Shown here piece after piece: positions 1 to 7,518 of a DNA stretch of 32,477 bases. The notes beneath the pieces are model-generated. The model ran no database searches. It was not told where the DNA came from and saw only the letters and a list, made by a program, of their open reading frames with translations. Source of the DNA: Eubacteriales bacterium (GTDB lineage Bacteria; Bacillota; Clostridia; Lachnospirales; Lachnospiraceae). Location of the stretch: the NCBI GenBank assembly GCA_030524175.1, contig JAUNHC010000054.1, positions 1-32,477 of the forward strand. The letters are read 5' to 3'. The position numbers and the translations under genes are program-made. Each line of letters starts with the position of its first letter. Within the stretch, counting starts at the first letter, position 1.

Positions 1-53
1 AGAGCACCTGACTCTTAATCAGGGTGTCCAGGGTTCGAGCCCCTGAAGGCGCA
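1..53 (+). tRNA. tRNA-Lys (anticodon CTT), 5' end cut by window edge
   Basis: The window opens in the D-arm. The anticodon loop shows CTT followed by AA (positions 14-18), the T-arm is CAGGG (29-33) paired with CCCTG (41-45) around TTCGAGC, and the 3' acceptor strand AAGGCGC plus discriminator A ends at 53. No CCA is encoded. The 5' acceptor strand and D-stem start lie outside the window. This copy is continuous with sequence upstream of the window, so it is probably the functional gene, regenerated when the 9.4-kb element inserted in its 3' half. Confidence 0.9.
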
Positions 54-113
54 CTCAAAGCACTGTTTTTGCAGACAATCTGATAACTGCGGGGACGGTG
101 TTTTTTGTGTTTT
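12..113 (+). other. attL: left attachment site of the integrated inovirus-like element
   Basis: Positions 12-77 are identical to 9426-9491 (66 bp), and similarity runs on without gaps to 113/9527 with only three mismatches (78, 80, 81). The repeat starts in the anticodon stem of tRNA-Lys and runs past its 3' end. Base 11 differs from 9425 and everything after 113 differs, so the repeat edges are sharp. The integrase gene lies next to this end, the usual arrangement for tRNA-targeting tyrosine integrases. Recombination between the two copies would release a circle of 9414 bp. Confidence 0.9.
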
Positions 114-141
114 AAGGGAAAGTCAAAAATCAGGGTATCAA

Positions 142-168
142 AAAAGCCTTACAATATGCAAGGCTTTT
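142..168 (-). terminator. Intrinsic terminator after the integrase gene
   Basis: A 9-bp perfect stem (AAAAGCCTT at 142-150, AAGGCTTTT at 160-168) with a 9-nt loop. On the minus strand the stem ends in a T run just downstream of the integrase stop codon. The A/T symmetry could let it work in both directions, shielding the element from tRNA read-through. Confidence 0.75.
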
Positions 169-177
169 CTGGATATA

Positions 178-1113
178 TTAATAAACTTTTTCGAAAAAAA
201 TATTATCCAAACGATAAATATCTGCATGTAAAAGCTTATACTGGTTTGCCAAATGAAGATAATTCCGTGTAACTGAATAATCAAAATGACCCAGGAGCAT
301 TCGAAGCATCTCTAAATTCCCACCACCTAAAATATAAGAGGTTGCAAAAGTATGCCTTAAAATATGGGCATGTATACGTTGTATCCCTGACTTCTGTTTA
401 AGATGATAAAAAAACATCTTAATAGTATTTGATGTAATCGGTTGCTGGGACTTACCAATAAAAACACTCCCAGAGGAATGTAAACGGTACGTAGATACAT
501 AAACTGATAAGTTCCGATATAACAAATCCGCCATAGGAACAATGCGTGATTTATTATATTTTGAATCGTATATCATAATATACCGTTTATCAAAATTTAA
601 ATCCCTCAACCTTAAATGTACAACTTCACCAGAGCGAAGGCCAGCATCCAACATAAGATGTAAAATACAATAATTGCGAAGACCTTGCATTGTATGTTTA
701 TTAAACAATTTATCTATGCTTTCAACTTCAAATTGATAAAGCGGTTCTACAAGCTGTGCGTCATCCTTAGGAAGCTTAAGGCGTTTATAGGAAATATCCG
801 AATATAACTGTTCTTCCGTACAATACGATAAAAAACATTTAACAGCACGCATATAAGTACGTATACTTGTGTTTGACAAACATCCAGGTTTACCATGACA
901 GGACTTGTTACGCAGATAATTCACATAAGCAAGTAAACATCGTTTGTCAATTCGGCTCACTGATAACTCTCCTGATGGAAGAGCAAAATAACGTTCACAA
1001 AACTGGATAAAAAGCTGTACATTATCTTTATAATAATCACAAGATTTACTTGAACAATACGTTGATTTAACATTCAAGAAATCTTCAAAAACAATATCTA
1101 ATTTATCAACCAT
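178..1113 (-). CDS. Tyrosine recombinase / integrase of the element
   Basis: XerC/D-like phage integrase of 311 aa that catalyses site-specific insertion and excision at the tRNA-Lys att site. The N-terminal SAM-like core-binding domain spans roughly residues 5-110. The catalytic domain follows, with Arg in AGLRSGEV (about 160), Lys in SKYNKSR, HAHILRH (H250, R253), LLGH (H276) and the nucleophile Tyr in TRNYLHLA (285). I chose the ATG at 1113 because AAGGAGG lies 5 nt upstream; an ATG 24 nt further up has no such site. The gene sits immediately inside attL and ends at an intrinsic terminator. Integration by a dedicated tyrosine recombinase differs from inoviruses that borrow host XerCD. Family assignment is secure from the complete catalytic set; target assignment comes from position. 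Confidence 0.93.
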   Translation of the reverse strand: MVDKLDIVFEDFLNVKSTYCSSKSCDYYKDNVQLFIQFCERYFALPSGELSVSRIDKRCLLAYVNYLRNKSCHGKPGCLSNTSIRTYMRAVKCFLSYCTEEQLYSDISYKRLKLPKDDAQLVEPLYQFEVESIDKLFNKHTMQGLRNYCILHLMLDAGLRSGEVVHLRLRDLNFDKRYIMIYDSKYNKSRIVPMADLLYRNLSVYVSTYRLHSSGSVFIGKSQQPITSNTIKMFFYHLKQKSGIQRIHAHILRHTFATSYILGGGNLEMLRMLLGHFDYSVTRNYLHLANQYKLLHADIYRLDNIFFEKVY

Positions 1114-1125
1114 AAAATCCTCCTT

Positions 1126-1196
1126 GTATCTCATCAAAATATACAGGCTGACCGGATCCGAAGCTCATGAGCCGGCTAATACAAAAATTGAAATAC
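1126..1196. repeat. Degenerate copy of the GTATCTCA palindrome-bounded repeat
   Basis: GTATCTCA at 1126-1133 faces TGAAATAC at 1189-1196 (one mismatch from an inverted match). The 71-nt span is longer than the 51-52 nt of the best copies and contains its own small palindrome GCTCATGAGC. It overlaps the 5' end and ribosome site region of the integrase gene. This is a weak member, included because the ends match the other copies in the element. Confidence 0.4.
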
Positions 1197-1223
1197 ATTA
1201 ATCTTATTGTATTTTAAAATATT

Positions 1224-2804
1224 CTATGATACTATATCAGTAGATACCTCACCAGTATTGATATTAACGACTTCGTATGTATGAGTATCGCCACCAATAT
1301 AAGTTTCCGCCAGTTCATCCGCGTTGAATTGGCGGGCTTTTTTTTGTTTATAGCGGTAAGCATCATGAATGTCATTATCATTAAGCTGGCAAAGAGCCTC
1401 TATACAATCCTGCATCACATTATCTTGGTTAATGCCCCGGGTATAGATTCCAAGCGTCACGGCGGCATTAATCACTCTCTTTTTCATGATTTCAGCATTG
1501 AGCTGTCTGCAATATTGCCGGATGAGCTTAACCTGTTTCGGAGCAACGCAGACATCTATCATGCGACAGCTCCGGAGGGATTTCCAAAACGCACAATAAT
1601 CTCGACGGGACTTGTTGCTGTCCCCGGATGTCTCTACGAGACGCAGGACATAATGCGTAAGATAGTCGGCAACAATCCGGCGGTTATCCAGGTAATCGTA
1701 TATCCTCTTTGCGACATCCTTTCCACTGTTATCCTTAAACGGCACAAGCTGGTAAGACTTACTGTGTTTCCGCATCACCTGGTATTCCACGTTCATAATA
1801 AGGTTGACCTTTGGAGTAAGAGAGTCGGCAAGCTTCCTTAGATGATCATCGTCCATGGTCTGTGTCCCATCCAACAGTTTCCGGCAAGTTGCCTGCAATC
1901 CAGCGTCATTCCCATATTCCGCATAGAACTGTATTCTTGCCATATCCATATACTTCCAGGAACGCCGTTTATAACATTCCTCATACACGAAAAAGTCGTA
2001 ACGGTTTATCAGGCCATTAAACAGCCATACCTTGAAAAACCACGGTTTATAATTTTTCTCTACCACTTCCTTACTCTTTAAATAAATCCTAATAAAAATC
2101 TTATCCGACCGCTTCCCCAGAGCAACATAATCAATTTCATAATCCTCAGAACCAACCTTGGCCGTATGTATCAAAGCATCTTTAAAGCGGTCAACTCGCA
2201 TTTTGTAGAAATTATCTGGTGCAAAGAATTTTTCCGGGTTGCTTAAATAGTTGCTGTGCCAACAGTAGTCCACCCGGTTTTCCTGACAGAACCCGATATG
2301 TAAATCAAAATGGTCACATATCGCCTGGATATAAGCAAAGGACCGCCTGAAAGCCTCATGCACTCCATACATCCATAACATATAAGACCTTATCTGAACC
2401 ACAATCTCACATGTGACAGATAGACCACCATCAGCACCATGAGGCACGACAGGAGCAATAAAAACATCGAACCATTCCGGACATTCGAGCCGGATCGAGA
2501 AAAAACCTGCAAAAATACCAGCACGGAGATTAAGACTACTATCAAAACCGTCAAAGTACACGGGTATGGACTCATTGTGATGAGATGCCAGCAGGGATTT
2601 CTTTTTCTCAAAATATTCACGTAATTCAAGCACGGCAGTATCTTCGGTATCATCCGTAAAATCCTCAATCAGCTTTACGCTGTAGTAAAATGTGTCAATG
2701 TTATGCAGGAACTTCTTTTGCTTGAAATCAAACCAGTATTTCTGAGATTCAGCATCAAGTTCCTGGTAAATCTGTGTATGCTCTATTTCTCTTTTTTGTA
2801 TCAA
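1224..2804 (-). CDS. Rolling-circle replication initiator (Rep_trans-like) of the inovirus
   Basis: A 526-aa protein read from a TTG start at 2804 with GAGGTG 6 nt upstream. Around residues 177-183 it has RVDYCWH, followed at 229-246 by LGKRSDKIFIRIY and a LKSKE tail. This resembles the GSRKSDK..IRIYdK..E block of the Rep_trans / phage replication initiation factor family, whose members nick one strand at the origin to start rolling-circle copying. Basic patches and a tryptophan-rich centre (KPWFFKVWLF) also fit that family. The gene lies downstream of a GC-rich, hairpin-rich intergenic segment that could hold the origin. Length is larger than plasmid Rep_trans proteins (usually 300-400 aa), so the C-terminal third may be a separate domain. 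Family assignment is by motif only; the catalytic tyrosine is not certain. Confidence 0.7.
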   Translation of the reverse strand: MIQKREIEHTQIYQELDAESQKYWFDFKQKKFLHNIDTFYYSVKLIEDFTDDTEDTAVLELREYFEKKKSLLASHHNESIPVYFDGFDSSLNLRAGIFAGFFSIRLECPEWFDVFIAPVVPHGADGGLSVTCEIVVQIRSYMLWMYGVHEAFRRSFAYIQAICDHFDLHIGFCQENRVDYCWHSNYLSNPEKFFAPDNFYKMRVDRFKDALIHTAKVGSEDYEIDYVALGKRSDKIFIRIYLKSKEVVEKNYKPWFFKVWLFNGLINRYDFFVYEECYKRRSWKYMDMARIQFYAEYGNDAGLQATCRKLLDGTQTMDDDHLRKLADSLTPKVNLIMNVEYQVMRKHSKSYQLVPFKDNSGKDVAKRIYDYLDNRRIVADYLTHYVLRLVETSGDSNKSRRDYCAFWKSLRSCRMIDVCVAPKQVKLIRQYCRQLNAEIMKKRVINAAVTLGIYTRGINQDNVMQDCIEALCQLNDNDIHDAYRYKQKKARQFNADELAETYIGGDTHTYEVVNINTGEVSTDIVS

Positions 2805-2834
2805 AAAATCACCTCACTTTAGTTAGCTAAAGTT

Positions 2835-3142
2835 TTTCGGGAAAAGGCTGTTTCCCGAAATTTTATTTCCGGGGTTTTTGTCAGTATTTATGCGGCTTTA
2901 AGCATCTTTTTCTATGTATTTTCAGACCACGTATTACCACGTATTACAGGCCCGTGGCGGGGGCTTTTTTAGCCCGTTCCGAGCTACCGCCCGGTCAGCC
3001 GGGGCCCCCCATCCCCCGGCTTCCCGGACAGCAGTTCAGGACGGACTTTCTATTGCCGCTCCCCGGGAGCTGGAAACTGCGGCCGGGAATGTATCTCAAA
3101 ATAGCTGCAGCAAGCCCAGGCTATTCAGACAAATTGAGATAC
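2835..3142. other. Candidate replication origin / intergenic control region
   Basis: The gap between the zot-like gene and rep (2805-3187) contains no convincing gene. It holds, in order: a perfect 10-bp stem with a 6-nt loop (TTTCGGGAAA 2835-2844, TTTCCCGAAA 2851-2860); two tandem copies of CCACGTATTA (2927-2936, 2937-2946), iteron-like; a GGGCT/AGCCC hairpin with an all-T loop (2961-2975); a strongly GC-rich stretch to about 3090, unlike the AT-rich flanks; and a copy of the 52-nt palindromic repeat. Hairpin plus iterons next to rep is where a rolling-circle origin is expected. The origin role is inference. Confidence 0.45.
3091..3142. repeat. 52-nt palindrome-bounded repeat, copy A
   Basis: GTATCTCA (3091-3098) and TGAGATAC (3135-3142) form a perfect 8-bp inverted pair spanning 52 nt. 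The interior has AGCTGCA followed by CCAGGC, also found in the copy at 9353-9403 and partly in that at 7467-7518. Confidence 0.75.
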
Positions 3143-3187
3143 ACTAAATAAACCACTTAATTTTGATATTAACACCTCCATCCATTA

Positions 3188-3805
3188 TCATTCAGGGGCT
3201 TCTAGCATCAAATAAGTATCATACAGGCTGTAATATTTCTTCTTACACTTAAAAAAATCCTGACCTACTTTTTCCTTCATGGGATACCATATCTTTACCG
3301 AAACGAAAAGCTTAGAGGTCATAAAAATAGCACAGAGAAACCAACCACGCCAACCAAAGTTATTCACCTTACGATGGATAAACTCGTACTCAATGAGACT
3401 CCTTATTTGTCTATCAATCATCCGATCAAACTGTGCAACCAGAATAACATCATAACCCCAGTGCCTATGCAAGGTAAAAAAAGACAGCCATTTATCACGA
3501 CCCGACTTACTCCAATCCCTGGCATTAAACATCAATTGGCACTCGTCTATCACCAGAAGCAGAGAGCTTTCTTTTATCTTTCCTTTTTTTGTGCTGTACT
3601 CCTGGGCAAACTGAGTGAGATATTCCGGCGTAATTTCCAGGTTGCTTTTATAATTAAACAAACTACGTTTTGACGCTGGGATACTGTTTAAATTTATATT
3701 AAAATTGCAGATAACAGGACGACCAGCCCTTAAAAGATGATAAAGTCGTTCCGCCAAATGTAGACTTTTCCCACTACCGGGAGTACCGCTATACAAATAA
3801 ATCAT
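3188..3805 (-). CDS. Zot/pI-type assembly ATPase of the inovirus
   Basis: A 205-aa zonula-occludens-toxin-like (filamentous phage pI) protein, the inner-membrane motor that extrudes and assembles virions. Walker A is SGTPGSGKS at residues 6-14, Walker B is LLLVIDECQ at 82-90 (Asp87, Glu88), and a sensor-like strand ILVAQ lies at 121-125; these, with the YSGTPGSGKS N-terminus, are typical of Zot. A moderately hydrophobic segment at about 151-171 may be the membrane anchor. The ATG at 3805 follows AAGGGGGG at good spacing. It is shorter than pI of Gram-negative phages, as expected when there is no outer membrane and no secretin partner; no secretin (pIV) gene is present in the element. This is the single best marker that the element is an inovirus. 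Confidence 0.9.
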   Translation of the reverse strand: MIYLYSGTPGSGKSLHLAERLYHLLRAGRPVICNFNINLNSIPASKRSLFNYKSNLEITPEYLTQFAQEYSTKKGKIKESSLLLVIDECQLMFNARDWSKSGRDKWLSFFTLHRHWGYDVILVAQFDRMIDRQIRSLIEYEFIHRKVNNFGWRGWFLCAIFMTSKLFVSVKIWYPMKEKVGQDFFKCKKKYYSLYDTYLMLEAPE

Positions 3806-3821
3806 AAAATCCCCCCTTTCT

Positions 3822-3883
3822 GTATCTTAAAATTTGTTCCGGAAAACACTGATCAGAATGAGCTGCCACTTAAAATGAGATAC
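3822..3883. repeat. Palindrome-bounded repeat, copy D (longer, imperfect)
   Basis: GTATCTTA at 3822-3829 faces TGAGATAC at 3876-3883 over 62 nt, with GAGCTGCC inside. The ends pair with one G:T. It fills the space between the zot-like gene and the small membrane-protein gene. Confidence 0.5.
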
Positions 3884-3884
3884 A

Positions 3885-4121
3885 TTACTCAATAAGCTTG
3901 ATCCAACGGGCTACAACACTATATAAGTAAAACAAAGCTATGGCAGCCAGCCATGCCGCGCCAATCTTAACAAATGTCCCCACCGGAATAAAGTAGTTGA
4001 TATATCCCAAGTAAGGCACCTGTTCCAGACCGCTAATGAATCCGGCAAAAGGCGAGAGCGGCAGTACCGATAAGACCAAAGATAAAAATTTATCAAGAAT
4101 TTCCTTCATAAACGCCAGCAT
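3885..4121 (-). CDS. Small membrane protein, pVI-like minor coat candidate
   Basis: A 78-aa very hydrophobic protein with an amphipathic N-terminus (residues 1-20) and a clear membrane segment (about 46-70: VGTFVKIGAAWLAAIALFYL), ending in a short basic/aromatic tail. It lies between the pIII-like gene (stop 4 nt upstream of its RBS region) and the zot-like gene, the slot filled by gene VI in Ff phages (order III-VI-I). The role as a virion end-cap minor coat protein is inferred from size, hydrophobicity and gene order, not from recognisable sequence. The ATG at 4121 follows AGGGGTG. Confidence 0.6.
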   Translation of the reverse strand: MLAFMKEILDKFLSLVLSVLPLSPFAGFISGLEQVPYLGYINYFIPVGTFVKIGAAWLAAIALFYLYSVVARWIKLIE

Positions 4122-4125
4122 AAAA

Positions 4126-5616
4126 TCACCCCTTTATCATGTGCTGCCTGGTAATCATCATTAAACCGACAATGAAAAAGATTACCTGGAACAGGCGGAA
4201 GAGTTTAACTACAGGCTCCAGCTTCCCAATATCAATTTCGAAGGTTTCATGGTAATCAATTATCGTTTCCTGCGTCCAGGGATTAGTAAATTCAAAATCT
4301 ATAGGAATTTTAAATACCGGGGCTTCTGGCTCAGCGTCTAATACTTCAAATAGGTGTATAAGATCAAATGGAATACAAAAAGGGAATACAAGGCGTAGAT
4401 CTGTTTTTACATCCTCAATATCCATATCTGAGTCATCTGGATTATCTGGGGTGTCCGGATTATCAGGCAGTCCAGTCGGTTCGGGTCTTCCAGATGGTTT
4501 CGGGACAGTCGTTGGCTTCGGAGCACTGGTTGGATCAGGAGCTGTTGTTGGTTTTGGTGTTACATCAGGATATACATAATGATTTGTAATAAAATTCTCT
4601 ACGATCACTGGACGGTCTTTTTCATTGCCTTTTCCTTGGTTCATTAAATCTTTTAACTCATCCAATGTCGGCAGTTGTATTACTGGGGGTACAGTATCGG
4701 GTAAATTAGGAGATGTACCATTATCATAAGCCTCCTTTAAATCAGGATTTACCCATAAATCCTCTTTATTTATATCAGGTAACGATCCTCGCCAAGCCAT
4801 ACCGTCTTCGAAAGTTGTAAAATCAGGAACATTCGAACGCCAGGAATCACCAGAAGCAAAATTTTTATTTGTTGTAGTCTGCATAGTAGCGTTACTGTTA
4901 TCCTGATGTATAACCCATCCACCTCGATATTCATATACCTTACATCCACGAAAAATATACAATTTATCACCCAACACAGAAAATGATCCTTCAGATATAA
5001 CCCATAAAAAAGGACAATTTGCCTTTTTATTAAAATAATACATATAATACGGATAATCGCCATTTGCAAATAAGTCTATCGCTCCTGCAGGAATAGAACT
5101 ATCTAAATTAACTTGACCCATAATATTATCCCACAAACCATTAACCGCTTCCTTCACACACCAATATGTTGCCGCACCCATTTCTAACAATCCCGTTGTA
5201 ATAGTATTATTTTTCAAATCATCCCAAGGCAAAGGTGCCAAATCATCTGGATTAATAGGCGGTACTGTAACGGGAGGTGAAATATCTGGCACAGGTGTTG
5301 GGGATGGTAATGATCCACCATGATTTTTATACCAATCCGCAGTAGCATTATCATACATTCGCTTCACAAATTCATTTGCATCATCGATCTGCTTTTGAGT
5401 AGCAGGATCATCTAATAAGTCACCCCAATCATTTTTTCCAAACCAACTGGACAAATCAATCGCCATTCCTGTACCCATCATTAAACTATAGAGAAACTCT
5501 AACGCTGCTGAACCAGCAAGAGCTGACGCATGTGCTGTCTGATAACTGCTGATTACTGCACTTGCTGATATAACAAATGCCAGTACCAAGGCAACCCCTT
5601 TTTTCCTTACACGCAT
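4126..5616 (-). CDS. pIII-like adsorption / minor coat protein
   Basis: A 496-aa secreted, membrane-anchored protein. It has a signal peptide (basic MRVRKKG, hydrophobic core to about residue 25, AHASA cleavage region), a large extracytoplasmic domain with Trp/Tyr-rich stretches, a first short proline-rich linker (about 104-128) and a long Pro/Thr linker of PKPTTAP-like repeats (about 350-395) ending in Asp-rich DNPDDSD. A C-terminal domain follows, with a final membrane anchor (VIFFIVGLMMI) and basic tail. Signal, receptor-binding head, flexible linker and C-terminal anchor match filamentous phage pIII. The receptor on a Gram-positive surface is unknown. It lies downstream of the coat-gene terminator, so expression should be lower than the major coat gene. 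Confidence 0.75.
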   Translation of the reverse strand: MRVRKKGVALVLAFVISASAVISSYQTAHASALAGSAALEFLYSLMMGTGMAIDLSSWFGKNDWGDLLDDPATQKQIDDANEFVKRMYDNATADWYKNHGGSLPSPTPVPDISPPVTVPPINPDDLAPLPWDDLKNNTITTGLLEMGAATYWCVKEAVNGLWDNIMGQVNLDSSIPAGAIDLFANGDYPYYMYYFNKKANCPFLWVISEGSFSVLGDKLYIFRGCKVYEYRGGWVIHQDNSNATMQTTTNKNFASGDSWRSNVPDFTTFEDGMAWRGSLPDINKEDLWVNPDLKEAYDNGTSPNLPDTVPPVIQLPTLDELKDLMNQGKGNEKDRPVIVENFITNHYVYPDVTPKPTTAPDPTSAPKPTTVPKPSGRPEPTGLPDNPDTPDNPDDSDMDIEDVKTDLRLVFPFCIPFDLIHLFEVLDAEPEAPVFKIPIDFEFTNPWTQETIIDYHETFEIDIGKLEPVVKLFRLFQVIFFIVGLMMITRQHMIKG

Positions 5617-5636
5617 AATCTACCCCCTTTTTGCTT

Positions 5637-5664
5637 AAAAAAAGAGGGAGGACATCCCTCCCTC
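5637..5664 (-). terminator. Strong intrinsic terminator after the major coat gene
   Basis: GAGGGAGG (5644-5651) and CCTCCCTC (5657-5664) form a perfect 8-bp GC-rich stem with a 5-nt loop. On the minus strand it is followed by seven T (A run at 5637-5643). It sits between the putative major coat gene and the pIII-like gene, the same place as the central terminator of Ff phages that sets high coat and low pIII expression. Confidence 0.9.
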
Positions 5665-5677
5665 CTCACACATTAAT

Positions 5678-5947
5678 TTAAGCCTTATTAGATACCCGCT
5701 TAAAAATTTTAATAGCAAGCATTACAACGAGCACACCGCCAATGATCGGCAGCGCAATCGGCAATATCTTACCAATGATGCTGGTCATAGAAGCTCCAAC
5801 CTCAGAAAAAGATGAGGTCAAGGCTGTTTCCACAGATGACAGAGAACTTCCGCTGTCAGAAGCAAATACTGGGACTGCACTTGCCACAGCCAATACACCG
5901 CCTAAAACCAGAGGTGCAAATTTTTTCCTAATGTTCTTAAATTTCAT
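5678..5947 (-). CDS. Putative major coat protein (pVIII-like)
   Basis: An 89-aa precursor. The signal peptide has a basic start (MKFKNIRKKF), hydrophobic core and a VFA cleavage site before SDSGSS at about residue 30. The predicted mature protein of about 60 aa has a Ser/acidic N-terminal half, a single membrane helix (ILPIALPIIGGVLVVMLAI) and a basic C-terminus (KIFKRVSNKA) that would face the DNA. This is the classic inovirus pVIII design: acidic outside, hydrophobic middle, basic inside. AAAGGAG lies 6 nt before the ATG and a strong terminator follows the gene, both consistent with very high expression. Assignment is by architecture, since coat sequences diverge too fast for direct recognition. 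Confidence 0.8.
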   Translation of the reverse strand: MKFKNIRKKFAPLVLGGVLAVASAVPVFASDSGSSLSSVETALTSSFSEVGASMTSIIGKILPIALPIIGGVLVVMLAIKIFKRVSNKA

Positions 5948-5969
5948 GTAAATCTCCTTTCCATGCTTT

Positions 5970-6194
5970 TTAAGCTTTCTTAAATATTTTCACAATCCCC
6001 ATGACGGCAAGCCCTACAATCATGATTATCGCGCCGCATAGAGCACCAATGGGAATTGATGAAACCGTTAGTAACCCATAATCTGATACAGACAGAGTAT
6101 ATGCATCTGTATATGTATCGAATTGAGCTTCCGAGACAGATTCTCCGTCCGTTAGCTCTGGTCCGGATGTAAGTATGCTATCTATGTTATCCAT
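5970..6194 (-). CDS. Second small coat-like membrane protein
   Basis: A 74-aa protein with an acidic, Ser/Thr-rich N-terminal half (residues 1-45), one membrane helix (about 48-69, GALCGAIIMIVGLAVMGIV) and a basic C-terminus KIFKKA. The layout matches a mature pVIII-type coat subunit, and its C-terminal KIFKKA echoes KIFKRV of the neighbouring 89-aa protein, but it has no signal peptide. It could be a pVII/pIX-like end-cap protein inserted without cleavage, or an alternative coat subunit. AAGGAGG lies 4 nt before the ATG. Same operon as its neighbours (short gaps). Confidence 0.6.
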   Translation of the reverse strand: MDNIDSILTSGPELTDGESVSEAQFDTYTDAYTLSVSDYGLLTVSSIPIGALCGAIIMIVGLAVMGIVKIFKKA

Positions 6195-6210
6195 TGTCCC
6201 TCCTTAATTC

Positions 6211-6642
6211 CTAATGCCGGATATATGAGGACAGTATTTGTAATAACAGGATACCTGTTATAATACCAAGACAGACAACCATCACTGGCATGGCGTTCTG
6301 AATATTAGACACCTGCTGATTACATATCTGGATATCAGCGGAGATAGTTTCCAGATATTCGCTCTGATTCTGTACTTCTGCCAGTAAATCCGAATAATCT
6401 GGTACTGGCGTAGGTGTTACTGTATCCTCGTCCGGTACCGTTTCCACTCCTTCAGCAGGTTCCTGGCTTGGCATAATAGAGGGATTGTCAATAATGACAG
6501 TCTGACCATCCAAAGGCACTTTAGGGTCAGGTACTGGTTCCGGCGTGTCCACTGGTGTATCAATTGGGGCAGGTTCTGCCACTTCTCCTTCAATTGGCGT
6601 GTCCATTGGTGTATCCGTAAATAGATCTTCCATGCCATCCAC
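6211..6642 (-). CDS. Pro/Thr/acidic membrane-anchored protein of the virion operon
   Basis: A 143-aa protein. Residues 1-80 are acidic and proline-rich with short DTP-type repeats (MDTPIEG, PIDTPVDTP). Residues 82-115 look like a coiled coil (LLAEVQNQSEYLETI), followed by one membrane helix (about 118-138). I do not recognise a family. Position in the structural operon suggests a minor virion or assembly protein. The start is uncertain: AGGAGGTG is 3 nt before the GTG at 6642 and 12 nt before an in-frame ATG at 6633, neither ideal. Confidence 0.6.
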   Translation of the reverse strand: MDGMEDLFTDTPMDTPIEGEVAEPAPIDTPVDTPEPVPDPKVPLDGQTVIIDNPSIMPSQEPAEGVETVPDEDTVTPTPVPDYSDLLAEVQNQSEYLETISADIQICNQQVSNIQNAMPVMVVCLGIITGILLLQILSSYIRH

Positions 6643-6660
6643 CCACCTCCTATCCCTATG

Positions 6661-7002
6661 TTATTTTCCAGCAGGAGCAGCCGCCATCTTAATTTCGACT
6701 TTACCTAAAAAATCACCGATGTCCGTTACCGTCAATACAGGCTTACCGTCACTGCCGACTTTCATCCCCATCCTGACCTTATATACCCCAGGGACAAAAC
6801 TGATCTTGTCGCGCAGTTTCGTATCCACGGAGCATTTCGCACGCTGATAGCCAACGGCAGCCCCGGATAGGTCATTTTGAGATACTAACAATTCTCCGTG
6901 TTCTCCCCAGAAAAAGTAGTTAAGGGTCATGCCTACATTGCCACCGTCTTTCGTCATGTCGTAGCAATTTGCAAATGTTATTAAAACCTTCATTTCGTCC
7001 AT
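6661..7002 (-). CDS. Putative ssDNA-binding protein (pV-like)
   Basis: A 113-aa soluble protein rich in beta-strand patterns (KVLITFANCYD, YKVRMGMKVGSDGKPVLTVTDI), with no membrane segment or signal, first in the structural operon. Filamentous phages place a small ssDNA-binding protein (pV) there, which coats the single strand before packaging. Size and predicted beta fold suit an OB-fold protein, and DIGDFLGKVEI near the end has the look of inovirus G5P-type proteins, but I cannot prove homology by eye. AAAGGAGG lies 6 nt before the ATG. Alternative: another phage structural protein. Confidence 0.55.
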   Translation of the reverse strand: MDEMKVLITFANCYDMTKDGGNVGMTLNYFFWGEHGELLVSQNDLSGAAVGYQRAKCSVDTKLRDKISFVPGVYKVRMGMKVGSDGKPVLTVTDIGDFLGKVEIKMAAAPAGK

Positions 7003-7259
7003 AAAGAACCTCCTTTAAATGTGCCGGAATCCGTATAAGAGCGGAGACAGGCTTTATTTGGTTAATATGTAATCCCACAATGGGGCTGTTACCGTTCCCG
7101 GCATAGCCGGGATAGCATGTTAAAATGATTTATATCAACTCTCCCATAGGGGGAGGAGAGTGCAATTAAGATTATCCGTGTACCATTCCGTCACCCCCTA
7201 AATCCCCCTCTGCCCAAATCCCATAGGGGGACTTTGGTTTGTTGGGTAAGCGCTCTGGT

Positions 7260-7310
7260 GTATCTCAAAAAAGCTGCAGCGGCGCCGGATGCCGGAAAGA
7301 AATGAGATAC
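7260..7310. repeat. 51-nt palindrome-bounded repeat, copy B
   Basis: GTATCTCA (7260-7267) and TGAGATAC (7303-7310), perfect inverted ends. The interior starts AAAAAGCTGCAGC, nearly the same as copy A (AAATAGCTGCAGC), and has its own GGCGCC and CCGGATGCCGG palindromes. Confidence 0.75.
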
Positions 7311-7466
7311 TTGCGACTGAAAGCTGTATGTGCTGGCTGCCCGGAACACGTCCGCTGCCGGACGCTGCCGGGACAGCCCGCCGCCCCATGGGTTCCCGCT
7401 GCTCCCGGCTGACGCTGATATTAGGATGCCTACGGCGGTAGCCAGGAAGGAAGGGGTGCCCCAACT

Positions 7467-7518
7467 GTATCTCATTCCCTGACCGGGACAACTGTGCAGC
7501 CAGGCAGGAATGAGATAC
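7467..7518. repeat. 52-nt palindrome-bounded repeat, copy C
   Basis: The most perfect copy: GTATCTCATTCC (7467-7478) and GGAATGAGATAC (7507-7518) give a 12-bp uninterrupted inverted match. The interior carries TGCAGCCAGGC, shared in part with copies A and F. Confidence 0.8.

Noticed and set aside
1281-2081. Plus-strand frames of 186 and 79 codons
   Set aside because: Shadows of the rep gene on the other strand; no start signals and no domain.
2835-2860. The 10-bp hairpin upstream of rep as a terminator for the zot-like gene
   Set aside because: On the minus strand no real T run follows it; an origin or structural role seems more likely, though unproven.
2914-3151. Two overlapping plus-strand open frames of 65-77 codons
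   Set aside because: They arise from the GC-rich structured intergenic DNA, lack ribosome sites, and read as low-complexity Pro/Gly/Arg.
6878-6885. TGAGATAC inside the ssDNA-binding candidate gene as a further repeat copy
   Set aside because: No good GTATCTCA partner at the right distance and it lies in coding sequence; probably chance.
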